A DNA stretch of 64,000 nucleotides, taken from assembly GCA_964573255.1 (NCBI GenBank), contig CAZNJB010000014.1:1-64000 (forward strand), read 5' to 3'. A model generated the notes under the pieces. It was not told the DNA's origin. It worked only from the letters and a program-made list of their open reading frames with translations, and did not search any database. Positions 35,997-43,465 of this stretch are shown here, one piece after another (the stretch's first letter is position 1; every line of letters starts with the position of its first letter). The position numbers and the translations under genes are program-made. The stretch is from CAYNUJ01 sp964573255. GTDB lineage: Bacteria > Bacteroidota > Ignavibacteria > Ignavibacteriales > Melioribacteraceae.

Positions 35997-36242
35997 ATGA
36001 CAACTCAATTTTCTGACGAAATATTTAGAACTATAACTTATGACGATAATGTAAGACATGGCAAAATATTAAAAAAAGACCAATATAAATTAGTTGGCAA
36101 AACTAAGATTGAAATGCTCGAAGAGAGTCATAACGGAGTAAAGATTGTTCTCAATAAAGATGAGAATGATCAAATTAAAGAAATTAAATTTATTTGTTCT
36201 TGTGGCGAATCAAAATCACTATTTTTAGATTATTCTGACTAA
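35997..36242 (+). CDS. Small CxC protein of unknown function
   Basis: 81 residues starting one base after the cheB stop, so it belongs to the che operon. The N-terminal half is charged (ITYDDNVRHGKILKKDQYKL); the C-terminal half is beta-like and holds a single CSCGES motif near the end (FICSCGESKSLFLDYSD). One CxC could bind metal as a dimer or be redox active. No family recognised. Last gene before the sigma-54 promoter of the flgB operon. Confidence 0.75.
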   Translation: MTTQFSDEIFRTITYDDNVRHGKILKKDQYKLVGKTKIEMLEESHNGVKIVLNKDENDQIKEIKFICSCGESKSLFLDYSD

Positions 36243-36262
36243 AAAACCTCATTTGTCCATAT

Positions 36263-36270
36263 TTAGCCAA
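36263..36270. promoter_or_regulatory. TTAGCCAA motif upstream of the flgB promoter
   Basis: Exact copy inside ATTTAGCCAATATTAAAT, 50 bases upstream of the -24 element at 36320. Confidence 0.5.
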
Positions 36271-36319
36271 TATTAAATAGGGCACCCCCGCAAAAAGATA
36301 AAAAAAGGGCGTTTATTAC

Positions 36320-36335
36320 TGGCACTAATGTTGAA
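36320..36335 (+). promoter_or_regulatory. Sigma-54 promoter of the flgB-flgE operon
   Basis: TGGCAC-TAATG-TTGAA: perfect -24 and TTG of -12 at correct spacing. Predicted start near 36346, only 4 bases before the first possible flgB ATG (36350) and 16 before the second (36362). Confidence 0.78.
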
Positions 36336-36361
36336 TATTCAATAAAAAAATGGATATTCAT

Positions 36362-36751
36362 ATGAGTAGTGGAAACATAAACTTATTAAGATCATACTTG
36401 AACTTCCTGGTAGAAAAAAACAAGGTAATAACACAGAATATTGCCAACCGGGAGTCTGTCGATTATAAACGGCAAGACATAGATTTTTCTCAATTCCTTG
36501 AAAATGAAAGAGCGAATGCTATGAAGACGAATGATCCCCGGCATATTAAAGCTCCCATTATTGAAGGAATGAATAAAACTATTCATATCTCATCATCTGA
36601 TGAATATGACTTAGATAACGGGGAAATAAATATTGAAAACGAAATGGCGGAATTGGCTAAGGTTTCTCTCAATTTTAAGTTTGCCTCAAAGTCGGTAAAT
36701 AGTTATTTCAAAAAATTACAAAGTGTAATTAAGGGCGGGAGTACGATATGA
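36362..36751 (+). CDS. flgB: Flagellar proximal rod protein FlgB
   Basis: Rod subunit exported by the flagellar type III system. About 129 residues with the rod signature NKVITQNIANRESVDYKRQDIDF (shown in parts: ITQNIANRESVDYKR) and a C-terminal helix ending YFKKLQSVIKGG. ATG 36362 is preferred because the inferred transcript start leaves only 4 bases before ATG 36350, while GGA precedes 36362 by 7 bases; leaderless use of 36350 (four more residues) is possible. Overlaps flgC by four bases. Confidence 0.9.
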   Translation: MSSGNINLLRSYLNFLVEKNKVITQNIANRESVDYKRQDIDFSQFLENERANAMKTNDPRHIKAPIIEGMNKTIHISSSDEYDLDNGEINIENEMAELAKVSLNFKFASKSVNSYFKKLQSVIKGGSTI

Positions 36752-37242
36752 AAATCGGAGATAAAAATTTTGCAGCTTTCAGTATAAGTGCAAAGGGATT
36801 GAATCTGCAGAGAATAAAAATAAAATTAATTGCCGAAAATATTGCGAATTCAGAAACTACCAATACAAAAGAAGGCGGACCATACCAAAGAAAATTTATC
36901 AGAATTGGAGAAATAAAAGATAATAGCCAGGTTACCGGGCCACGAATTGGCAGCGTGGGAATGAGGGCAACCAACCCAAACCACTTTCAGAGTCAATTAA
37001 ATAAATATTCCGGAGGTGAAGCAGTGGATGCGAAGTACGAAATACTCGATGATAAATCTGCGGGTGAATATGTCTTTATGCCGAATCATCCAGATGCCGA
37101 CGAAAACGGGTACGTTCAATTGCCGAATGTAAATATAATCAACGAAATGGTGGAAATGATTACCGCCACTCGTTCTTACGAGGCGAATTTAACGGCTCTC
37201 AAATCAGCGAAAGAAATCATTCAAGATTCTTTGGAGATATAA
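36748..37242 (+). CDS. flgC: Flagellar proximal rod protein FlgC
   Basis: 164-residue rod subunit. N-terminal axial motif LIAENIANSETTNTKEGGPY followed by a short variable region and the C-terminal FlgC signature VNIINEMVEMITATRSYEAN. Starts within flgB (ATGA overlap) and is followed with no gap by an unknown 79-residue gene and then fliE. Length is slightly above typical (about 135-150) because of an insertion around residues 60-100. Confidence 0.95.
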   Translation: MKIGDKNFAAFSISAKGLNLQRIKIKLIAENIANSETTNTKEGGPYQRKFIRIGEIKDNSQVTGPRIGSVGMRATNPNHFQSQLNKYSGGEAVDAKYEILDDKSAGEYVFMPNHPDADENGYVQLPNVNIINEMVEMITATRSYEANLTALKSAKEIIQDSLEI

Positions 37243-37482
37243 ATGAAGATTACAACTAATCCAATCGGAAATTATTCTGTAAATACAATTAAGAAAGTTC
37301 AACATAAACCTAAAACTGAAGCTGTACAGAATAATACAAATGAATTATCCAAAGCTGAAAAGAATTTTTTTGCCGAAGTATATCCGAAGAACAAAGCAGA
37401 AATAATGAAGTACCATTTTTATAATTCCAAAGGAAAATTCGGCGGAGTGGCAATTGGTAACAATATCGACAGAAGGGGTTAA
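37243..37482 (+). CDS. Unknown 79-residue protein between flgC and fliE
   Basis: Starts directly after the flgC stop (no gap) and ends one base before the fliE ATG, so it is tightly built into the rod operon. Residues 1-35 are Asn/Lys/Thr-rich and look disordered, as in exported flagellar proteins; residues 36-79 are more conserved-looking, with KNFFAEVYPKNKAEIM and the C-terminal GGVAIGNNIDRRG. No membrane segment, no cysteine. No family recognised. Position suggests a rod-assembly accessory or an exported regulator. Confidence 0.75.
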   Translation: MKITTNPIGNYSVNTIKKVQHKPKTEAVQNNTNELSKAEKNFFAEVYPKNKAEIMKYHFYNSKGKFGGVAIGNNIDRRG

Positions 37483-37483
37483 G

Positions 37484-37768
37484 ATGAAAATAACAGGATT
37501 GAACGGATTTAATATAGATCCATTCCAACAAGAAAACAAAACGAAAGGGAGCGGTTTTAATGATGTTTTGGGTGAATTTGTAAAAAAGGTGAATTCATCA
37601 GAAGCCGAAGCAAAACAACTTACCGAAGATTTTATTATGGGGAAAGGTGTTCCTATTCATGAAGTAATGATTGCAGGAGAAAAGGCTAAAACGAATCTGC
37701 AATTGCTAATTGAGATTAGAAACAAAGCTGTTGAAACCTATAAAGAATTAACTAAAATGCAGATGTAG
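37484..37768 (+). CDS. fliE: Flagellar hook-basal body protein FliE
   Basis: Adapter between the MS ring and rod, the first exported substrate. 94 residues. GFNDVLGEFVKKVNSSEAEA and the C-terminal LLIEIRNKAVETYKELTKMQM (in parts: EIRNKAVETYKELTKMQM) match FliE. The ATG at 37484 is chosen over one 30 bases earlier because AAGGGG lies before it and the protein then starts immediately after the preceding gene stop. Confidence 0.93.
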   Translation: MKITGLNGFNIDPFQQENKTKGSGFNDVLGEFVKKVNSSEAEAKQLTEDFIMGKGVPIHEVMIAGEKAKTNLQLLIEIRNKAVETYKELTKMQM

Positions 37769-37770
37769 TC

Positions 37771-39402
37771 ATGAATAACAACCCATTTTCCGATATTACC
37801 GGCATATTTAATAAATTGGCTCCAGCTCAAAAAATGCTTTTAGCCGGTGTAGCCGTAACATCTATAATATTAATGATCGTTCTTCTTTCTATGCTAAATG
37901 AACCAAGTTATTCTACCTTATATTCACATTTAGCTCCGGAAGATGCCAGCAAAGTTGTTGAAGAATTAAATTCAAAGAAAATTCCTTATAAGCTTGAAGC
38001 AAATGGTGAGACTATCAAAGTTCCCAAAGATAATGTTTATGAATTAAGGTTATCCTTAGCTTCAAAGGGGATTCCAAATTCGGGTATAGTTGGGTACGAA
38101 ATTTTTGATAAGAGTACGATTGGTATGTCTGAGTTTATGCAGAAACTCAATTTCAGGCGCGCTCTCGAAGGGGAACTTGCTCGAACCATTATGGAGCAGG
38201 ATGCAATTGAAGCAGCGAGGGTTCATATTGTTTTTCCAAAAAAAGCAGTATTCAAAGAAGATGAAATAGAACCCACTGCATCGGTTGTTATAAAAGAGAA
38301 AGGAAATCGCCGCTTAAAACAAACGAATATTGAAGCTATTCAGAATTTAGTTGCCGGTTCTGTAGAAGGAATGGAACCTAATAATGTTACCGTTCTCGAT
38401 ACTAAAGGATTACTGCTCAGTAAAGATAGAGGGGATGACTCATTTGCTTCGAGTACTTCAAAACAATACGAAGTAAAACAGAATGTAGAAAAATATCTAA
38501 TAGATAAAGCTCAGAGAATATTAGATAATGTTCTCGGTCCGGGTAATGCAATTGTTCAAGTTGACGCTTCGCTCAATTTCAGTCAAGTTGAGAAAACTAT
38601 GGAGATTTATGACCCGGAAACTCAAGTAGTTGTAAGCGAACAAAGTGTTAAGACGTCGAATATTGGTCATAATGTATCGGATTCTACGGCAAATGTTACT
38701 GAGAATAGCACCACAAATTATGAAACGGGTAAGACAGTTCAACGTGTAGTAGAGGAATATGGAAACATCAAAAAAATTAGTATTGCTGCGGTTATTAATC
38801 ACGCACGCAAGGAAATTAAAGATGGTGAAAACATTAAAGTAATCTATGAACCCCGATCGCAAGAAGAATTGGATAAACTTGAAGGACTAATTAAAAATGC
38901 GGTAGGATTTTCTCCTGAGAGAGGTGATAAGATAAGTATTGAAAGTATTCCTTTTGAACCGCAGATGAGAGAAGATATTGATTTGGTAGAACCCACCAGT
39001 TCAGAATTTTTAGATTTTAATAATCTGGATAAACTGATAAACTTAATAATTATCGTCTTTGCAATTATCGCTTCGATATTTATTCTAAAAGGACTACTTA
39101 AAAAAGTTAAAGAAGAGAAAATACTTATCGGTTCAGTTGCTTCTGGTGATCAGTTAGCCGGAGCAATCGATACGAATAATCCGTTGGTGCAATTAGCGAA
39201 TGTAAAGAATGAGATGGAAGCGTTATCGATAGCACCGAAGAAAAAACAATTAGCTCCTTTGGGTGATCTTGAAGATGAAATAAGTGATGAAGCACAGATG
39301 AAAAAAATGCAGCACGAAAGAATTACAAACTATGTATCTCAAAATCCGATAGATGCTGCTAAACTCATCAATGCATGGTTACACGAGGATGAATATGCCT
39401 GA
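37771..39402 (+). CDS. fliF: Flagellar MS-ring protein FliF
   Basis: 543-residue inner-membrane ring protein. TM1 at about 20-43 (MLLAGVAVTSIILMIVLLSM), periplasmic ring-building domains with SLASKGIPNSGIVGYEIFD and ARVHIVFPKKAVF, TM2 at about 423-445 (LINLIIIVFAIIASIFILKG), and a cytoplasmic C-terminal tail AAKLINAWLHEDE that binds FliG. Two bases after fliE; the end overlaps fliG by 8 bases, in keeping with FliF-FliG coupling. Confidence 0.97.
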   Translation: MNNNPFSDITGIFNKLAPAQKMLLAGVAVTSIILMIVLLSMLNEPSYSTLYSHLAPEDASKVVEELNSKKIPYKLEANGETIKVPKDNVYELRLSLASKGIPNSGIVGYEIFDKSTIGMSEFMQKLNFRRALEGELARTIMEQDAIEAARVHIVFPKKAVFKEDEIEPTASVVIKEKGNRRLKQTNIEAIQNLVAGSVEGMEPNNVTVLDTKGLLLSKDRGDDSFASSTSKQYEVKQNVEKYLIDKAQRILDNVLGPGNAIVQVDASLNFSQVEKTMEIYDPETQVVVSEQSVKTSNIGHNVSDSTANVTENSTTNYETGKTVQRVVEEYGNIKKISIAAVINHARKEIKDGENIKVIYEPRSQEELDKLEGLIKNAVGFSPERGDKISIESIPFEPQMREDIDLVEPTSSEFLDFNNLDKLINLIIIVFAIIASIFILKGLLKKVKEEKILIGSVASGDQLAGAIDTNNPLVQLANVKNEMEALSIAPKKKQLAPLGDLEDEISDEAQMKKMQHERITNYVSQNPIDAAKLINAWLHEDEYA

Positions 39403-40480
39403 AACTCTAGTACAAAATAATGATATGCAAGCTGTTGACAATCAGCAGCAGGGTAACGAACAGTTGACAAAATTAAATTCCGAATTTAACGGAGTTCAAA
39501 AAGCGGCAATATTATTAATAGCACTCGATGTTGATGTTGCTGCCGAGGTATTTAAACATTTGGATCCCTACGAAGTGGAAATGATTTCTACAGAAATTAC
39601 AAAAGTTAGAAATGCCCCGGCACATAAGGTCGATATGGTTCTTGAAGAATTTTATAATATGTTAACTGCAAGGGAATATGTTCTTGAAGGCGGATTGGAG
39701 TATGCAAAGGCAGTGTTGGAGAAATCATTTGGAATCGATACCGCGATGAAAATAATTGAGAAAGTGAAAAATTTAACAACTTTGCGTGGTTTCGATGTAC
39801 TGAAGAAAGTTGATTCATCTCAATTGGTTAATTTCCTTGCAAAAGAGCATCCTCAAACAATTGCATTAATACTCTGTCATTTGAATCCTGAGCAAACTGC
39901 TAATGCACTGAGTGAATTGCCGGAAAAGTTACGTGCCGAAGTAGCATACAGAATAGCAACACTTGGAAAAGTATCCCCTCAAACATTGAAACGGATTGAA
40001 AAAGTAGTGGATGAAATTGCCGGGCAGACGATGAGCCAGTCAGTAGAGAAAATTGGCGGGCCGAAAAATTTAGCTCAAATATTAAACAAGATGTCTGTTT
40101 CGGAAAATAAAAATACTATGGAAAAACTTGAACAAATGAACGAAGACGTCGCAATGGAAGTAAAGAGAATGATGTTCATGTTCGACGATCTTATCAAAGT
40201 TCAGGATAAAGATCTACAGGTGATATTGAGGGAAATTGACAGAAAAGATCTTCTGCTTGCTATGAAGGTGGCTGACGACAAATTGAAGGAAAAAATACTC
40301 GGCAACATGTCAGAAAGAGCAGCTAATCTATTGAAAGAAGAATTACAGTATATGGGAATGGTTAAATTAAAAGAAGTAGAAAAAGCACAGGCTCGTATTG
40401 TTGAAAGAGCAAAACAATTGGAAGAAGACGGTGAGATTTCTCTAAATCTTAGTGGTTCTAAAGGTGATGTTTATGTCTAA
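39395..40480 (+). CDS. fliG: Flagellar motor switch protein FliG
   Basis: C-ring protein that couples to the stator and binds FliF. 361 residues with N-terminal FliF-binding domain (QKAAILLIALDVDVAAEVFK), middle domain EHPQTIALILCHL and GPKNLAQILN, and C-terminal torque-helix region with charged residues (VMFDD-like FMFDDLIKVQDKDLQ). The ATG at 39395 is preferred because GAGGA precedes it by 5 bases; earlier ATGs lie further inside fliF without ribosome sites. Extra 25 residues at the N-terminus are Gln/Asn rich. Confidence 0.96.
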   Translation: MPETLVQNNDMQAVDNQQQGNEQLTKLNSEFNGVQKAAILLIALDVDVAAEVFKHLDPYEVEMISTEITKVRNAPAHKVDMVLEEFYNMLTAREYVLEGGLEYAKAVLEKSFGIDTAMKIIEKVKNLTTLRGFDVLKKVDSSQLVNFLAKEHPQTIALILCHLNPEQTANALSELPEKLRAEVAYRIATLGKVSPQTLKRIEKVVDEIAGQTMSQSVEKIGGPKNLAQILNKMSVSENKNTMEKLEQMNEDVAMEVKRMMFMFDDLIKVQDKDLQVILREIDRKDLLLAMKVADDKLKEKILGNMSERAANLLKEELQYMGMVKLKEVEKAQARIVERAKQLEEDGEISLNLSGSKGDVYV

Positions 40481-41087
40481 TGTGTTGAAATTAAATGCTA
40501 AGAATTTGAAGGTTCAATTATTAGATGACCTTTCTAGAAAGAACTTCAATGTGCCCACTCCTGAAGAAGTGATGAAAAAGAAGATGGAACAATCTTACTT
40601 TCAAGGATTGGAAGAGGGAAGGAGAAGTGCTGAAGCCGAATTGAACGAAAGACTTAAGATTGAATTACAGAATGCTTACAAAACAATCGAAAATATTTCT
40701 GCTAAGGTAGAAGACAAACTCAATATTATGGAACGTCAATTCGGGGAAAATATATTTTATCTGGCACTTCAGATTTCAGAGAAAATTTTGCGAAAACAAA
40801 TTCAAATCGATTCACCAGTAGTAGATAATGTGAAATTGGCTTTAAATAAAATTGTGGGGGCTAGCAGAATAACAATCCGGATCAATCCCAAGGAAGAAGA
40901 AAAAATAAGAACTGCACTTTCGGACGATAGTGCATTATCATTTAATAAAATTAAACTAGAAGCGGATTCTGGGATGCAGCCGGGTGAGTGTGTTGTGGAG
41001 AGTGATATTGGAAATGTTGATACTAGAATTGAAAGTCAACTGGAAGAAATTAAAAAACATTTTGAAACTTTTTTTGAACAGAAGTAG
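40473..41087 (+). CDS. fliH: Flagellar export regulator FliH
   Basis: Peripheral stator-like subunit that inhibits FliI and links it to the C-ring. About 204 residues: a basic N-terminus, the central coiled coil (MKKKMEQSYFQGLEEGRRSA) and the C-terminal V-ATPase E-subunit-like domain (ALQISEKILRKQIQID, PGECVVESDIGNVDTRIE). ATG 40473 follows AAGGTGA at good spacing and overlaps fliG by 8 bases. Ends one base before fliI. Confidence 0.92.
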   Translation: MSNVLKLNAKNLKVQLLDDLSRKNFNVPTPEEVMKKKMEQSYFQGLEEGRRSAEAELNERLKIELQNAYKTIENISAKVEDKLNIMERQFGENIFYLALQISEKILRKQIQIDSPVVDNVKLALNKIVGASRITIRINPKEEEKIRTALSDDSALSFNKIKLEADSGMQPGECVVESDIGNVDTRIESQLEEIKKHFETFFEQK

Positions 41088-42419
41088 ATGGACTATGTTA
41101 ATCGTTACATAGAATCCTGGGTGGAAAGATTACCCGTAATCGAAACTATAAAGACTCATGGCAAAGTTACCGATGTAGTTGGTTTGATAATTGTATCGAA
41201 TGGACCAAATGTTGAGTTAGGTGAATTATGCACAATCTACGATAAAGAAGGGAATGAAATTTGTCAAACGGAAGTCGTTGGTTTTAAGGGAGGAAAGGTT
41301 CTCTCGGTCGCTTTGGGAGAGATTCATAATATATCTCCGAATTGCGAAATAAGAGCATCCGGAAAGAATTTTTACATACCTGTTGGGGATAATTTACTTG
41401 GCAGAATTATAGATGGATTGGGTAATCCTATTGACGGGAAAGGTGAGATTATTTGCGATACTCAAATGTCTATCTATCGTGAGCCACCTAATCCGTTAGT
41501 TCGTGATAGAATTACGGAGCCGCTTCAAACCGGAGTAAGAACCATCGATGCATTATTAACGGTTGGAATGGGACAGAGAATGGGGATCTTTGCCGGTTCG
41601 GGTGTTGGCAAAAGTGTTCTGATGGGAATGATAGCTAGGAATACTAACGCTGATGTGAATGTTATAACTTTAATCGGTGAAAGAGGTAGAGAAGTAAGGG
41701 AATTTATTGAGAAAGATTTGGGCGAAGAAGGGTTGAAGCGTTCTGTTGTTATAGTAGCAACCGGTGATAAATCCGCTTTGCAAAGATTAAAAGGAGCATA
41801 TATAGGTACTACAATAGCGGAGTATTTTAGAGACCGTGGTATGAATGTTGTATTGATGATGGATTCCGTAACAAGGTTTGCGATGGCGCAAAGGGAAATT
41901 GGTCTGATGGTTGGAGAACCACCTACAACAAAGGGATATACTCCTTCGGTATTTAGTTTGCTTCCAAAATTATTAGAAAGAGCCGGCAGAGGTGAATCCG
42001 GTTCGATTACAGGATTTTATACAGTATTGGTTGACGGTGACGATATGAATGAACCAATTGCCGATGCGGTAAGATCAATACTTGACGGTCACGTGGTTCT
42101 CTCTCGTAAATTAGCGAATATGGGGCAGTATCCGGCTATTGATCCTTTGCAGTCTGTAAGCCGTGTTATGCCTGATATTGTTGATAATGATCATCGCGAG
42201 CGGGCCAGAGAATTTAACGAAATATTAGCTACATACAAAGAAGCGGAAGATTTAATTAATATCGGGGCTTATGTAAAGGGGAGTAACCCGCAAATTGATC
42301 ATGCTTTAAGTAAAATCGGTTCTTTAAGACAATTCTTGAAGCAGGATATGTACGAAGAAACAATATATTCAGAAACTATAGAAAGATTAAATAATTTAAT
42401 TGAAAAACCACTGGGTTGA
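41088..42419 (+). CDS. fliI: Flagellum-specific ATPase FliI
   Basis: 443-residue hexameric ATPase of the export apparatus. Walker A GSGVGKS at residues 170-176 with K175, Walker B VVLMMDSVTRFA, and the family blocks GERGREVREFIE and GEPPTTKGYTPSVFS. N-terminal barrel about 1-90. Start abuts the fliH stop; fliJ follows after three bases. Fully intact. Confidence 0.98.
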   Translation: MDYVNRYIESWVERLPVIETIKTHGKVTDVVGLIIVSNGPNVELGELCTIYDKEGNEICQTEVVGFKGGKVLSVALGEIHNISPNCEIRASGKNFYIPVGDNLLGRIIDGLGNPIDGKGEIICDTQMSIYREPPNPLVRDRITEPLQTGVRTIDALLTVGMGQRMGIFAGSGVGKSVLMGMIARNTNADVNVITLIGERGREVREFIEKDLGEEGLKRSVVIVATGDKSALQRLKGAYIGTTIAEYFRDRGMNVVLMMDSVTRFAMAQREIGLMVGEPPTTKGYTPSVFSLLPKLLERAGRGESGSITGFYTVLVDGDDMNEPIADAVRSILDGHVVLSRKLANMGQYPAIDPLQSVSRVMPDIVDNDHRERAREFNEILATYKEAEDLINIGAYVKGSNPQIDHALSKIGSLRQFLKQDMYEETIYSETIERLNNLIEKPLG

Positions 42420-42422
42420 TAA

Positions 42423-42857
42423 ATGGAATTTAAATTTAGATATGATTCGGTTTTAGCAGTTAAAGAACTTCTAGTTAATGAAAAACAAAAAGAGCTTCAA
42501 GAACAAAATATCAAAATTGAGAAGTCTCATCAATATTTGAGTGAATTGAAAAGGGAAATTTTAAGTGTTTCCTACAGTCTGGAGGATAAAAAGATTAGAA
42601 ATGATAGGATAATTCAGTTAAAATCCTATCAAAATTTTCTGCTTGATAAAGTAAAAAAGCAAAGGGCTATTATTAAACAATTAGAGGATGAGAGGGAAAT
42701 TATATTAAAAGATTTGATAGCCTTAAATAAAGAACAGAAAGTAATAGAAAAACTAAAAGAAAGCCATATGGAATTATTCAACAAAAGAAGAAGAAAACTA
42801 GAAGAAAAAATGATGAATGAATTTGCCGTTCAAAAATTTGTCAGGGGAGAAAAATGA
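42423..42857 (+). CDS. fliJ: Flagellar export protein FliJ
   Basis: 144-residue two-helix coiled coil (about 1-135, rich in Lys/Glu/Leu), beginning MEFKFRYDSVLAVKEL, the usual FliJ start. It is the central stalk that activates FliI and contacts FlhA. Assignment from position after fliI, size and coiled-coil character. Overlaps the next gene by four bases (ATGA). Confidence 0.87.
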   Translation: MEFKFRYDSVLAVKELLVNEKQKELQEQNIKIEKSHQYLSELKREILSVSYSLEDKKIRNDRIIQLKSYQNFLLDKVKKQRAIIKQLEDEREIILKDLIALNKEQKVIEKLKESHMELFNKRRRKLEEKMMNEFAVQKFVRGEK

Positions 42858-43465
42858 AAAGCATATTAGCAAATCTTCCTGTATTTGTTCTGGCTTTTAT
42901 TCTGGTTACCGGTGCAATGATTTATATGAATTCCGCTTATAAGAATATATGGAAAGGAGATTTTACACCGGTAGGTATAAAAAAAGTAGTAATGGTACCA
43001 AAAATAACTACAGTTAAAAAAGAAGAAGTGAAAGAATTTTTACTTCAAAAAATCGAACCTGAATTAAAAGAGCATTTTGAAAAATTTAAGCCGAAAAAGA
43101 TTGTTGATACGATTTATCAAAATATAATTATCGACGAAGCATTACTTGACAGTTTTAAAACATTGAATCAAAGAATATCACAATTAAAAAGTGAGTTAAT
43201 GTCTAGCATAAAAAATGCAAATGCTGCTAAGAAGAAAAAAGAAAGAATTACTCCTGTAAAGAAGAAAAAAGATAATTCGGAACAATATAAATCAATAGCA
43301 AAACTACTTCAATCAATGAATCCCACTCGTGCAGCTAAAGTTATTTCGTTTTATTCCGATAATATGGCAAGAGAAATAATTATGCTCATGAACAAGAAAA
43401 AAGCAGCAAAATTAATGGAAGTAATGGATCCAGCAAAAATTGCTCAAATTATGGGGAAATCTTGA
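42854..43465 (+). CDS. MotE-like protein (MgtE_N-type domain) with membrane anchor
   Basis: 203 residues. One N-terminal membrane helix (about 7-26), a basic coiled-coil middle (about 60-140, many Lys), and a C-terminal MgtE-intracellular-N-like domain (LLQSMNPTRAAKVISFYS, MNKKKAAKLMEVMDPAKIAQIMG). Proteins with this layout between fliJ and fliK are annotated as MotE-like or 'flagellar FliG-like M-domain' proteins. In Vibrio and Rhizobium-type systems MotE helps assemble motor proteins. Role here is inferred. Confidence 0.8.
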   Translation: MKSILANLPVFVLAFILVTGAMIYMNSAYKNIWKGDFTPVGIKKVVMVPKITTVKKEEVKEFLLQKIEPELKEHFEKFKPKKIVDTIYQNIIIDEALLDSFKTLNQRISQLKSELMSSIKNANAAKKKKERITPVKKKKDNSEQYKSIAKLLQSMNPTRAAKVISFYSDNMAREIIMLMNKKKAAKLMEVMDPAKIAQIMGKS

